Source: Bacteroidota bacterium
GTDB taxonomy: Bacteria > Bacteroidota > Bacteroidia > B-17B0 > Aurantibacillaceae
NCBI GenBank assembly: GCA_025360565.1
Contig: JANYBY010000005.1
Span: forward strand, 1-20,198
Direction of reading: 5' to 3'
Length of the DNA: 20,198 nucleotides
The notes under the pieces were generated by a model. The model saw only the letters and a program-made list of their open reading frames with translations. It was not told the origin of the DNA and did no database searches. Position 1 is the stretch's first letter, and each line of letters opens with the position of its first letter. A program made the translations under genes and the position numbers. Shown here piece by piece: positions 1 to 7,922 of the stretch.

Positions 1-1
1 A

Positions 2-235
2 AACTGTAAGAACGACGATTGTCATTTATTATTTATTCAATGTGCCGAATGTGCCGAAAAAATGAAAGGCTGTTGCACGCCCGATTGCGTAAGGATCGCT
101 GAGCTGCCTATTGAAGAACAGCGGGCGCTGAGAAAAGGGCGTGTAAAGAACGGTCCTGAGTGCCTTTCGGTATATAAGAGCAGGCTGCGCCCTAATTTAG
201 CGGAGATATTAAAAAATAATTTATCTTTAGAATAA
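2..235 (+). CDS. trhO: tRNA uridine(34) hydroxylase TrhO / YceA-type rhodanese, C-terminal part (5' end outside window)
   Basis: Only the last 77 residues are visible, read from base 2 to the TAA at 233-235. They hold a dense cysteine cluster: a C-x4-C pair, then QC-x2-C, then GCC-x3-C. This is followed by a basic tail containing RKGR and YKSRLRP. The arrangement matches the C-terminal region I know from the YceA/TrhO family of rhodanese-domain proteins, which hydroxylate uridine 34 of certain tRNAs in an oxygen-dependent reaction in the cytoplasm. The rhodanese domain with its catalytic cysteine would lie upstream of the window, so the assignment rests on the cysteine-rich tail alone. The stop is 23 bases before the next gene on the same strand, so the two may share a transcript. 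Confidence 0.75.
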   Translation, partial: NCKNDDCHLLFIQCAECAEKMKGCCTPDCVRIAELPIEEQRALRKGRVKNGPECLSVYKSRLRPNLAEILKNNLSLE

Positions 236-258
236 TTATTTTAAAGGTCGATCCGCGC

Positions 259-2355
259 ATGTTTTTAAGAATTAAATTTTTCGTGTTGTTCCTGTTGTTT
301 ACTTATATAAATTCGGGTGTCTTATTTTCACAATCCGAAAATAATTATTCAGTAACTCCCGAACAGGAAAAAGAAAACGCAGCCATAATAAGTCAATTGA
401 ATGACACTAAATATCTGCAAGATTCCGCAGGATTTTTTTCACTTATCGCTAAACATTATGTAAAATCCCACGAAAAGAAATCTGCCATGGTTTTGAACGC
501 CATTTACAGCAACCTTGGTAAATATTATTATTATAAGTCTAAGTACAAAACGGCAACCGCTTATTTTGATTCGGCAAGTGTATTGGCTAAAGAATATGAT
601 TTTAAAGGAAATTTAGCGGTTAGTTTAATGAATAGCGGTGCCTGCCATTATTCGCTTCAGCATTATTCAAAAGCCTTACGTGATTACCTTGCCTGTGAAC
701 GGATCTTGACTAAAATTAATTCTGAAAGATTAGGCGGTTTAATGGGCAACATTTCGTCCTTGTACCTTGAGATCGGGGATATGCAAAGTGCCAAGACCTA
801 CCTGAACAAATCACTTCCCTTTCTTAAACTTACAAAAGATTATGATGGAATGGGCAAGCTTTATAATAATTTAGGATTGATCTATAAAAAAGAAAACAAT
901 GTGTTTTCGGCCGATAGCGTTTTCAGAGCAGGTCTCGTTTTCTCGAAAAAATATAATCTTAAGATAAATGAAAACGATATGCTTTTTAATTTGGTTGAAC
1001 TTTTATCGGACGCGAAAAAATATAAAGAGGCCGCTGTTCTTTGTCCTGAGCTTTATACTTCAACAAAAAAATTAGGGGACGAAAGCTGGTTAAAACTAGT
1101 TGATCTGAAACTAGCGACCGTACATTTCAACCTTAAAAATTCAAATGAAGCTGAAAAATATTTAAATGAGGCGGAAAGCCTTAAATGGAGCAACGAAACG
1201 GCGGAAGGTTTAAAGGTTGATTATTTTACGGCGTCTGCCGGCATATATTTTAATTTAAAAAAATACCAAAAGTCAGCGGAAGCATTTACACAAGGTTTCT
1301 CCATCGAAAAAAATTATTTGAAAGAGAACAATTTATCCGACGTTCAACTATTAAAGTTTAAATATGAAAAACAGCAGGACTCTTTAGCTCTTTCAAAACA
1401 AAAAGAAATTGACGATCTGTATCAGCAAAATATTGAGGAACAAACAAACAACAAATTGCGCCGGCAAATGTTTTTTATTTGGGTAGCCGTGATCGGATTG
1501 CTTGTTGTGGTGATTTTCTCGCTTTTTTTAATAAAAGCAATTCGTACGAAAGAAAAAGCGAATAAAGAAATTTTAGCGCAAAAGAAATTGATCTCTGAAA
1601 AGAGCGAAGAAATAACGGCTTCCATTAATTACGCCAAACACATTCAGCAATCTTTACTTCCGACCAATGTTGATTTAAACTTTTTTTTACCGGATCATTT
1701 TTTAATTTATATGCCAAAAGATATTGTGAGTGGCGATTTTTATTGGCTTAAAAAAATAAACGAGTTTGAATTTTTTGTGGCCATTGCCGATTGTACCGGT
1801 CACGGTGTGCCGGGGGCAATTATGAGCGCGTTAAGCATTCAACAGTTAAACGAAATTTCGGATAAGTGCCATGAGCCTTCCGAAATTTTAGGGCATCTAA
1901 ATCTGAAAATAAAAAGCAATTTAAATCAGGACGCGATCGGATTTTCTAAAGATGGGCTGGATATTTGTTTGTGTAAAGTAAATACCAAAACAAAAAAATT
2001 AGTTTATGCCGGGGCCAACCGCTCGCTGTGGATCTTTGATAAAACCGGTTTGCAAAAGGATGTAAAGCCCACTAAAGCAGGCATTGCGGGGCATACCTCT
2101 ATTTCGCAAAGCTATGCACAAACCGAAATTATAGTACAGCCGGAAGATCTGATCTTGCTTTCAACCGATGGGTTTGCGGATCAGTTTGGCGGTGAGAAAA
2201 ACAAAAAGGTTACAACTAAATTGTTTAAGGAATGGGTGGCTGCAATATATGGTTCCGCCGACTCCAAACAATTGTTAGAAAGCAAGTATCTTTCATGGAA
2301 AAAAAATGTTGAACAAATTGATGATGTTTGTGTTTTAGGTTTTAAATTAGTTTAA
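259..2355 (+). CDS. TPR-repeat membrane protein with cytoplasmic SpoIIE-type PP2C phosphatase domain (paralogue A)
   Basis: This 698-residue protein begins with a hydrophobic signal sequence (about 1-24), followed by at least five degenerate TPR units (about 80-352). One membrane helix lies at about 404-426, then a charged coiled coil (427-455) and a PP2C domain (about 456-698). The domain opens with the linker SINYAKHIQ, shared by all three paralogues in the window. All expected metal-binding aspartates are present: D493 in SGDFYW, D511 in DCTGHGVPG, D568 in GLDIC, D637 in STDGFADQFGG and D688/D689 in QIDD. It should therefore be an active serine/threonine phosphatase driven by a periplasmic TPR sensor; its substrate is unknown. 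It differs from B and C in lacking the K-x-PIG loop, having a KAGIAGHT stretch (605-612) instead. No clear ribosome-binding site precedes the ATG, but this start gives the intact signal peptide. Confidence 0.9.
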   Translation: MFLRIKFFVLFLLFTYINSGVLFSQSENNYSVTPEQEKENAAIISQLNDTKYLQDSAGFFSLIAKHYVKSHEKKSAMVLNAIYSNLGKYYYYKSKYKTATAYFDSASVLAKEYDFKGNLAVSLMNSGACHYSLQHYSKALRDYLACERILTKINSERLGGLMGNISSLYLEIGDMQSAKTYLNKSLPFLKLTKDYDGMGKLYNNLGLIYKKENNVFSADSVFRAGLVFSKKYNLKINENDMLFNLVELLSDAKKYKEAAVLCPELYTSTKKLGDESWLKLVDLKLATVHFNLKNSNEAEKYLNEAESLKWSNETAEGLKVDYFTASAGIYFNLKKYQKSAEAFTQGFSIEKNYLKENNLSDVQLLKFKYEKQQDSLALSKQKEIDDLYQQNIEEQTNNKLRRQMFFIWVAVIGLLVVVIFSLFLIKAIRTKEKANKEILAQKKLISEKSEEITASINYAKHIQQSLLPTNVDLNFFLPDHFLIYMPKDIVSGDFYWLKKINEFEFFVAIADCTGHGVPGAIMSALSIQQLNEISDKCHEPSEILGHLNLKIKSNLNQDAIGFSKDGLDICLCKVNTKTKKLVYAGANRSLWIFDKTGLQKDVKPTKAGIAGHTSISQSYAQTEIIVQPEDLILLSTDGFADQFGGEKNKKVTTKLFKEWVAAIYGSADSKQLLESKYLSWKKNVEQIDDVCVLGFKLV

Positions 2356-2360
2356 ATTTG
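2327..2360 (+). promoter_or_regulatory. Candidate Bacteroidota promoter for hmgA (TTTG, 22-base spacer, TAAATTTG)
   Basis: TTTG at 2327-2330 and TAAATTTG at 2353-2360 are separated by 22 bases. They match the -33 (TTTG) and -7 (TAnnTTTG) elements described for Bacteroides and Flavobacterium promoters. The -7 box lies over and just after the stop codon of the phosphatase gene and ends four bases before the hmgA ATG, so a transcript from it would be leaderless or nearly so. In AT-rich DNA such matches can arise by chance, and hmgA could equally be read through from upstream. Confidence 0.45.
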
Positions 2361-2364
2361 TATT

Positions 2365-3522
2365 ATGCCAATCTACCATAAGCTGGGCGACATTCCGCCT
2401 AAAAGACATACCATTTTTAAAAGTAAGAACGGTGATCATTTTTACGAACAGTTATTCGGCACTGAAGGGTTTTCGGGAATGGATTCGTTGCTTTATCACG
2501 TTCACAGGCCAACCCAGGTAAAAGAAATTTTAAAAAGTTATTCGGTTGAGCCCAAAATTGCCGTTAACAAAAACATAAAAGCTTTGTTGTTAAAAGGCTT
2601 TGAAATAAAACCAACCGCCGATTTTTTAGAAAGCCGTAAAACATTATTAATAAACAGCGATTGTGCCATTGGTTTAGCCGCACCCACAAAAAGTCAAACT
2701 GAGTACTTTTATAAAAATGCAGATGCAGACGAATTACTATTTATACATAAAGGTAAAGGAACTTTAAAAACCTTTATGGGCAATATTAATTTTGAATATG
2801 GCGATTATTTAATTATTCCGCGCGGAATGATATACCAGATGCATTTTGAAACTACAGACAACCGTTTATTGTTTTGCGAAAGTCATTCGCCTTATTACAC
2901 GCCAAAGCGTTACAAAAATTCGCAAGGGCAATTGTTAGAGCATTCTCCTTTTTGCGAGCGGGATTATAAATTACCAACCCAATTAGAAACGCACGACGAA
3001 AAAGGTGATTTTATTATTAAAATAAAAAAAGAGGGCATGATGCATGAATTGGTTTATGCCACGCATCCTTTTGATGTTGTTGGGTGGGATGGTTACAATT
3101 TTCCCTGGGGATTTTCCATTCACAACTTTGAGCCAATTACCGGGCGCTTACATCAGCCACCGCCGGTGCATCAAACATTTGAAACCTCTACTTTTGTAGT
3201 TTGCAGTTTTTGTCCGCGAGTGTATGATTATCATCCTTTGTCAATTCCTGCGCCATACAATCACAGTAATATTGATAGCGATGAGGTGTTATATTATGTT
3301 GCCGGAGATTTTATGAGCCGCAATAATATTGAGCAAGGCCATATTACTTTACATCCAAAAGGTATTCCGCACGGTCCCGCGCCGGGAGCTATGGAGCGCA
3401 GCATTGGGCAAAAGGATACACAAGAACTCGCGGTGATGATAGATACGTTTAAACCATTAATGGTAACTGAAGCGGCAATGGGAATTGACGACGGAAAGTA
3501 TTATAAAAGCTGGTTGGAGTAG
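2365..3522 (+). CDS. hmgA: Homogentisate 1,2-dioxygenase
   Basis: This 385-residue cytoplasmic enzyme is predicted to cleave the aromatic ring of homogentisate to maleylacetoacetate in tyrosine/phenylalanine breakdown, using Fe(II) and oxygen. It starts MPIYHKLGDIPPKRHT and ends KYYKSWLE, as in the Bacteroidota branch of the family. It is shorter than the human enzyme (445 aa). Lining it up with the human active-site stretch suggests iron ligands H300 (YNHSN), E307 (DSDE) and H336 (PHGP). That alignment needs one extra residue between the first histidine and the glutamate. The ATG is only nine bases after the preceding stop codon and carries its own candidate promoter. No other homogentisate-pathway gene is in the window, so the rest of the route must be encoded elsewhere. 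Confidence 0.9.
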   Translation: MPIYHKLGDIPPKRHTIFKSKNGDHFYEQLFGTEGFSGMDSLLYHVHRPTQVKEILKSYSVEPKIAVNKNIKALLLKGFEIKPTADFLESRKTLLINSDCAIGLAAPTKSQTEYFYKNADADELLFIHKGKGTLKTFMGNINFEYGDYLIIPRGMIYQMHFETTDNRLLFCESHSPYYTPKRYKNSQGQLLEHSPFCERDYKLPTQLETHDEKGDFIIKIKKEGMMHELVYATHPFDVVGWDGYNFPWGFSIHNFEPITGRLHQPPPVHQTFETSTFVVCSFCPRVYDYHPLSIPAPYNHSNIDSDEVLYYVAGDFMSRNNIEQGHITLHPKGIPHGPAPGAMERSIGQKDTQELAVMIDTFKPLMVTEAAMGIDDGKYYKSWLE

Positions 3523-3540
3523 GCTCCACTTATTTTCATT
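3515..3540 (+). terminator. Weak candidate terminator at the end of hmgA
   Basis: TGGAG (3515-3519) and CTCCA (3524-3528) can form a five-base-pair stem with a four-base loop over the hmgA stop codon. A T-rich stretch follows from 3529. The stem is short, so this is a tentative call. The rest of the gap to the convergent gene (to 3618) is pyrimidine-rich, and I see no other feature in it. Confidence 0.25.
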
Positions 3541-3618
3541 TTCTTCCTTTTATTTGGTCCACGAAACTAATGGCTGTTATTTTATTTTTTGCTTATGTGG
3601 GGTCACTAAATCAGAGTG

Positions 3619-5940
3619 CTATATCTTTATCCCCATTACCAAAACATCATCCACTTGCTCAAGCCCGCCTTTCCATTTTTCGAACGCGAGGTTCAAATAG
3701 CTTTTCTGTTCAGCCATTGGCAAATTACATGTTTTCAGAAGCAATTCTTGGAAGGATTTGTATTTAAACTTTTTTCCTTTGGGCCCGCCAAATTGATCGG
3801 CAAATCCATCCGTGAACAAATAAACAACGTCGTTCTTTTGCAGACAAATCTCATGTGTGGTAAACGGTTTTTCATTTCCGGAATAAATTCCAATTGGTTG
3901 CTTATCACTTTTTAATTCAATTACCTCCGCTTCCTTAGCTATTTTTACGCCGCTTTCTTCTTTTACAATTGCTCCATTATAATATCCATTGTTTATCGCT
4001 TTTTGTTTTGTTTTAATCTCGCTTTCCAAAACAGCTTCCTTTTCTGTTAAACAATTATTTCTAATTATCCATATAGGATTATTTGCGCCGGAATAAAATA
4101 ATTTGTCGCCTTCAATTAAACATAACGAAATATCCATTCCGTCCTTTATCTCCTCGTCGCTTTTAGAAAATATTTCGGCCACTAGTTCGCGGGTTTTGTC
4201 TAATACTTTTCCGGGCTCGGTAATTCCAAACTCAAGTGTTGCGCGATTGAGCGCGTTTGAACATACCACCGAAACTAATGCGCCTGGAACGCCGTGCCCT
4301 GTGCAGTCCGCGGCGGCCAATAAGATCTTGCTTTCGGTTAATCCCGATTGACGGCTTCCAATTGCAGATTGCGGCGTAATTATTTCCATCCAATAAAAAT
4401 CTCCCGCAACAATATCTTTTGGTTTATAAAGTATAAACGACTGCGGTAAATATTTTTTTACTGCCTTATCTGAAGGTAAAATGGCCTGCTGAATTCTTTT
4501 GGCATACATTATACTGTCGGTTATATCCTTATTTTTATCTTGCATAATTTTATTCTGTTCTTCAATAAAAACATTTTTCATTTCTAAAAGTTTATTGCCT
4601 TTTTGTTTTTGGCGATATCCTTTTAATATTATTATTCCAATTATTATCATAAAAATAAATCCACCGATCAGACTGTTTCGCACCGACTTTTGTGTTTCGG
4701 CCTCTTCTTTCGCCAACGCGTCCTTTTTATCCTGTTCCAACTTTGTAGCGTGTTCTTTTTTATCAAATTCATAGTTTAGCTGGGACTGCAGCATTTTTTT
4801 TGTGTTTTCCTTATTGTAAATACTATCTTTAATTTTTGTAAAAGCTTTGTAATGATAAAGCTCTTTGTCGAATTGTTTCAGTCCGTGATACAGTTCGCTC
4901 AAGTAACTGTGCGAATTTTTTAAACAGCTTAAAGAACCAACTTCTTTCGAAATACTTAAGCCTCGTAAAAAATAATTCAGCGCTTCTTTATTTTTATTGT
5001 GCCTAAAATAATAATCTCCAATTTGGTTTACGGAAGCTATAATGTCATATTTGTCTTTTATTTCCTCACGTATTGCCAAAGCCTTTAAATAATATTCGAG
5101 CGCGTCCTTTTCGCTTTTTTGCTTTTCGTAAACTGTGCCAATATCGCCAAGATTATAAGCTATGCCGGCTTTATCCTTAATGTTTTCTGAAATTTTTAGC
5201 GAAGCAAAATAATTTTCAAGCGCAATTGAATAATTTTTTCTCGCAAAATAAGCGTTACCAATATTTCCCAGACAAATTCCCTCAGTCCTTTTATCTCCAA
5301 CTTTCTTAATTAGCATCAAACATTTTTCATAATATCCCAGCGCTTTATTTATTTCATCCTGATTAACGTACACATTGGCAATGTTCATTAAAATATTCGC
5401 GTGGTACTCATCTGCTCCTTTATTTACTTTCTCTATAATTTTAAGCGCATTAAAAAGATACTCCAGGGTTTTAGGATAATTTCCCTCACGCATATAAACA
5501 TTTGAAATATTGCAGAGCGATCCGGCCATTTCTACCTTTAGATCTATGTCTGTTCTTAATGCCAATGCCTTGTTATGCATTTCAATCGCTTTTTCAAAGT
5601 TTCCCTGTTTATTATAGATCATTCCTAAAAGGTTCTCCGAATTTGCCATGTGAAATTTTATCCTGTTTTTGGCACCCGGAGCGCAATTGATACTTATTTT
5701 TTTTGCGATCTTGAGCGACTGCTCTCCGTATTTAATGGCATTAAAATAATCGTCGGCATTAAAAAACCGGCGGCCAAGTACATTTAACCAGGCCAATTTT
5801 ATAGTATCGGAAGGGGTGTTTTTTATTATTTTTAAAAGTGAATCCGTTGATTGTTGAGCATGCGAGGCGGCAATTACGCAAGTGAAAATAAAAATTAAAA
5901 AAACTCTGTACAATTTCAATATGCTAATTGCCCTATTCAT
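3619..5940 (-). CDS. TPR-repeat membrane protein with cytoplasmic SpoIIE-type PP2C phosphatase domain (paralogue B)
   Basis: This 773-residue protein has a signal peptide (about 1-29, ending ASHAQQ). Seven or eight well-formed TPR units follow (about 50-345), then a charged coil (375-418), one membrane helix (about 423-440), another coil and a PP2C domain (about 476-773). Metal-binding aspartates are D514 (AGDFYW), D545 (DCTGHGVPG), D603 (GMDIS), D711 (FTDGFADQFGG) and D764/D765 (QVDD), so the phosphatase should be active. The K-x-PIG loop is present at 680-684. Compared with A and C, the domain carries two insertions, residues about 523-536 and 630-675, both between core motifs. The start lies just after a TCCTTTGC stretch (5944-5951, minus), a poor match to the -7 box. 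The gene is 198 bases downstream of trpS and converges on hmgA. Confidence 0.9.
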   Translation of the reverse strand: MNRAISILKLYRVFLIFIFTCVIAASHAQQSTDSLLKIIKNTPSDTIKLAWLNVLGRRFFNADDYFNAIKYGEQSLKIAKKISINCAPGAKNRIKFHMANSENLLGMIYNKQGNFEKAIEMHNKALALRTDIDLKVEMAGSLCNISNVYMREGNYPKTLEYLFNALKIIEKVNKGADEYHANILMNIANVYVNQDEINKALGYYEKCLMLIKKVGDKRTEGICLGNIGNAYFARKNYSIALENYFASLKISENIKDKAGIAYNLGDIGTVYEKQKSEKDALEYYLKALAIREEIKDKYDIIASVNQIGDYYFRHNKNKEALNYFLRGLSISKEVGSLSCLKNSHSYLSELYHGLKQFDKELYHYKAFTKIKDSIYNKENTKKMLQSQLNYEFDKKEHATKLEQDKKDALAKEEAETQKSVRNSLIGGFIFMIIIGIIILKGYRQKQKGNKLLEMKNVFIEEQNKIMQDKNKDITDSIMYAKRIQQAILPSDKAVKKYLPQSFILYKPKDIVAGDFYWMEIITPQSAIGSRQSGLTESKILLAAADCTGHGVPGALVSVVCSNALNRATLEFGITEPGKVLDKTRELVAEIFSKSDEEIKDGMDISLCLIEGDKLFYSGANNPIWIIRNNCLTEKEAVLESEIKTKQKAINNGYYNGAIVKEESGVKIAKEAEVIELKSDKQPIGIYSGNEKPFTTHEICLQKNDVVYLFTDGFADQFGGPKGKKFKYKSFQELLLKTCNLPMAEQKSYLNLAFEKWKGGLEQVDDVLVMGIKI
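4333..4374 (-). repeat. Degenerate CAATC-type short repeat inserted in frame in paralogue B
   Basis: Read on the minus strand, this segment holds CGCAATC, then TGCAATTGG, then CGTCAATCGG: three imperfect copies of a CAAT(C/T)GG-like unit. It encodes the short run SAIGSRQSGL between the SGDFYW-type and DCTGHG motifs. The two sister domains in the window have no matching residues there. I associate repeated QSAIGNR-like peptides from tandem CAATCGG units with Bacteroidota genomes; that link is from memory. The reading frame stays open. Confidence 0.4.
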
Positions 5941-6053
5941 TCTGCAAAGGAAAGGGCGAATTCAATAAAACGTATTAACAGTGGTTGCTATAATATATAG
6001 ACTTGTGGCATTCTGCTAAAAGATTGAGGGTCAAACAACTTATTTAAGCAAAT

Positions 6054-6087
6054 GCAACATTTGTATTGGCAGGTTGCTAAATGTTGC
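6054..6087. repeat. 9-bp inverted repeat in the trpS-phosphatase B gap
   Basis: GCAACATTT (6054-6062) and AAATGTTGC (6079-6087) are perfect inverted copies separated by 16 bases. They lie in the 198-base gap between the end of trpS and the start of phosphatase B. The minus-strand side downstream of the stem is not T-rich, so it is a poor intrinsic terminator. It could be an operator or an RNA hairpin ahead of the phosphatase gene. I see nothing else convincing in 5952-6138. Confidence 0.35.
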
Positions 6088-6138
6088 TTTAACGAATTAG
6101 TGAAAAGGCTAGGTAATATGGGGGTTTTTACAAAGAGA

Positions 6139-7110
6139 TTAAAATCCCAAAGCCCCTCGAACTTGTTTTAATTTTTCATTCGCCATTTTATTCGCTTTTG
6201 CCTCGCCAATAGATAATTCCTTTTCAAGTATTTCCGGACCAGACATTAAACGGTTAAAAGTATTGCGTTGTTCTTTGAATTTATCTAATATTAATTCTAA
6301 TAAAGCCATTTTTGCATGCCCATAACCAAAACCGCCTTTTAAATAATTTTGGCGCATGGTTTCAACTTGTTCTTTGCCGGCTAACAGTTTGTAAATTTTA
6401 AATGTATTATCTGTCTCGGGGTCTTTCTTATCTTCCAGAGTTTTGCTGTCGCTCACAATACTCATTACTACTTTTTTTAATTCTTTTTCCGGTAAAAAAA
6501 TATTTATGAAATTGTTATACGACTTACTCATTTTTTGTCCGTCTGTTCCCGGTACATTCATTGCTTCAGCGTGTGTTACTCCTTCGGGGATAACAAATAT
6601 TTCCTTCCCCATTTTATTATTAAATGCTTTTGCAATATCTGCTGTAATTTCTAAATGCTGCATTTGGTCTTTGCCGACCGGCACCTGATTGGCATCGTAC
6701 AATAAAATATCGGCGGCCATTAATACCGGATAAATAAATATACCGGCATTAACTTCACTCAGCCTATCTTTTCTATCCTTAAAAGAATGCGCGTTGGCTA
6801 ACATTGGAAATGGCGTGAAACAATTTAAATACCAGGTTAACTCTGTAACTTGCGGAACGCGGCTTTGACGATAAAACAAAGTTTTGGTAGGGTCTAATTC
6901 AAACGCCAACCAGGTGGCAGCCACAGCCGCCGTGCTTTGCTTAATAAAAACTGAATCTTTTACCGTAGTTAAAGTATGTAGATCGGCAATAAATAAAAGG
7001 CTTTCGGTATTTGGTCCTCTACTCATTTCTATTGCAGGCAAAATTGCGCCAAGTAAATTACCAAGGTGCGGAACGTTAGTGCTTTGTATACCCGTTAAAA
7101 TTCTGTTCAT
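6139..7110 (-). CDS. trpS: Tryptophan--tRNA ligase
   Basis: This 323-residue cytoplasmic class I aminoacyl-tRNA synthetase charges tRNA-Trp. The HIGH-type motif is PHLGN (14-18) and the KMSKS loop is present exactly (193-197). The segment MAADILLYDANQVPVGKDQM (131-150) is the highly conserved tryptophan/ATP-site region of bacterial enzymes. The length is typical. The ATG at 7108-7110 is preferred over an in-frame TTG at 7120-7122: that TTG is part of a TAAATTTGC promoter box, and the ATG gives the usual MNRILTGIQ N-terminus. No T-box or trp-type leader is visible. The gene lies 173 bases downstream of the response regulator gene and probably has its own promoter. Confidence 0.96.
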   Translation of the reverse strand: MNRILTGIQSTNVPHLGNLLGAILPAIEMSRGPNTESLLFIADLHTLTTVKDSVFIKQSTAAVAATWLAFELDPTKTLFYRQSRVPQVTELTWYLNCFTPFPMLANAHSFKDRKDRLSEVNAGIFIYPVLMAADILLYDANQVPVGKDQMQHLEITADIAKAFNNKMGKEIFVIPEGVTHAEAMNVPGTDGQKMSKSYNNFINIFLPEKELKKVVMSIVSDSKTLEDKKDPETDNTFKIYKLLAGKEQVETMRQNYLKGGFGYGHAKMALLELILDKFKEQRNTFNRLMSGPEILEKELSIGEAKANKMANEKLKQVRGALGF

Positions 7111-7118
7111 AATGCAGA

Positions 7119-7127
7119 GCAAATTTA
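7119..7127 (-). promoter_or_regulatory. -7 promoter box (TAAATTTGC) of trpS
   Basis: On the minus strand TAAATTTGC matches the Bacteroidota -7 consensus TAnnTTTG and ends eight bases before the trpS ATG. The leader would be zero to a few bases long. No TTTG -33 element is seen at the expected distance. This box decides the start of trpS, because the alternative TTG start falls inside it. Confidence 0.5.
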
Positions 7128-7182
7128 ACGAATAGAATTGAAGTTTGTCTATATTTAAAAATATAAAAGGTCCGCTTGAAGA

Positions 7183-7196
7183 TCAGATGTATCTGA
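7183..7196. promoter_or_regulatory. Palindrome upstream of trpS (TCAGAT-GT-ATCTGA)
   Basis: Two perfect six-base arms are separated by GT, about 56 bases upstream of the trpS -7 box and downstream of the response regulator gene. The size and symmetry would suit a dimeric regulator site or a small hairpin. A 6-bp palindrome is not rare, so the functional call is weak. Confidence 0.2.
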
Positions 7197-7243
7197 AAAA
7201 ACAAACGAACCTCTTAACAACACTACTACTGGTGTAAAGATAC

Positions 7244-7264
7244 AACCCTTTAGGCACAAGGGTT
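7244..7264 (-). terminator. Candidate terminator after the response regulator gene
   Basis: AACCCTT (7244-7250) and AAGGGTT (7258-7264) form a perfect seven-base-pair stem with a seven-base loop. It lies 19 bases after the stop codon of the minus-strand response regulator gene. The downstream minus strand reads GTATCTTTAC, so the T-tract is poor. A competing small hairpin (GGGT-TTC-ACCC, 7260-7270) overlaps it. The position between the regulator and trpS supports a terminator or processing hairpin. Confidence 0.4.
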
Positions 7265-7283
7265 TCACCCATTTTGCGTGAAA

Positions 7284-7922
7284 TTAAATATACTTGCTCT
7301 TTTTAGCTTTTTCAATTGCCTCGGCCTTTGAATGCACTTCGAGTTTTAAATAAATGTTTTTTATGTGCGATTTTACTGTTTCCTTATCCACAAATAATTG
7401 ATCGGCAATGGTGGAATAACTTTTTCCGGAAGACAATAACTCCAACACTTCGAGTTCTCTGTTAGATAATGGGGTTTGCCTGTTTCGGTGAAAGGATGAA
7501 ACAACCATTCGCGCAATACTTGTACTCATTGGCGCGCCTCCATTCTCAAGCTCAACTAAAGAATCGATCAATTTTGCGGGCGGGATGTTCTTAGTAAGAT
7601 AACCGGCCGCTCCTTCGCACAGCGCTTTAAAAACCAGCTCATCGTTTTCGTAAACCGTAACAACCACAACATGTGTTTTTGGTAAAATGGCTTTTATTTT
7701 GGAAATGGCTACGATGCCATTCATTCCCGGAAGTTCAATATCCATCAAACAAATATCGGGCTCATCCGCTTTTAAATTTTTAATCGCGCTTTCGGCATCA
7801 CCGTATGCGTTTACCACAACGTAATTTTTATTTTGTTGGATCAGTGTTACAAAAGCATTTCTTATTATGCTGTCGTCTTCAACAATCGTTATTTTTTTAG
7901 GCGCTATTACTGTCATTTTCAT
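7284..7922 (-). CDS. LuxR/NarL-family response regulator
   Basis: This 212-residue DNA-binding response regulator has a receiver domain (about 11-125) and a LuxR-type helix-turn-helix (about 150-212). Receiver residues are visible: acidic E15/D16/D17, phospho-acceptor D61 in LMDIELPGMNG, T89 and K111. The HTH reads from PLSNRELEVLELL through KETVKSHIKNIYLKLEV, typical of NarL/FixJ proteins. Its first 26 bases overlap the end of the upstream histidine kinase gene, which points to translational coupling and makes that kinase the likely partner. A second ATG two codons in (7914-7916) is also possible and also overlaps. The targets cannot be told from sequence; autoregulation or control of genes elsewhere are both open. 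Confidence 0.95.
   Translation of the reverse strand: MKMTVIAPKKITIVEDDSIIRNAFVTLIQQNKNYVVVNAYGDAESAIKNLKADEPDICLMDIELPGMNGIVAISKIKAILPKTHVVVVTVYENDELVFKALCEGAAGYLTKNIPPAKLIDSLVELENGGAPMSTSIARMVVSSFHRNRQTPLSNRELEVLELLSSGKSYSTIADQLFVDKETVKSHIKNIYLKLEVHSKAEAIEKAKKSKYI

Noticed and set aside
3485..3915. Overlapping short plus-strand open frames after hmgA
   Set aside because: They lie over the gap and the antisense of phosphatase B, show no conserved motif, and are biased by the opposite strand's codon pattern.
7111..7122. TTG start giving trpS four extra residues
   Set aside because: The TTG is part of the TAAATTTGC promoter box and the following ATG gives the standard N-terminus.
7111..7283. 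Possible T-box or trp leader controlling trpS
   Set aside because: No T-box consensus, specifier loop or tryptophan-rich leader peptide is visible, and the promoter box leaves essentially no leader.
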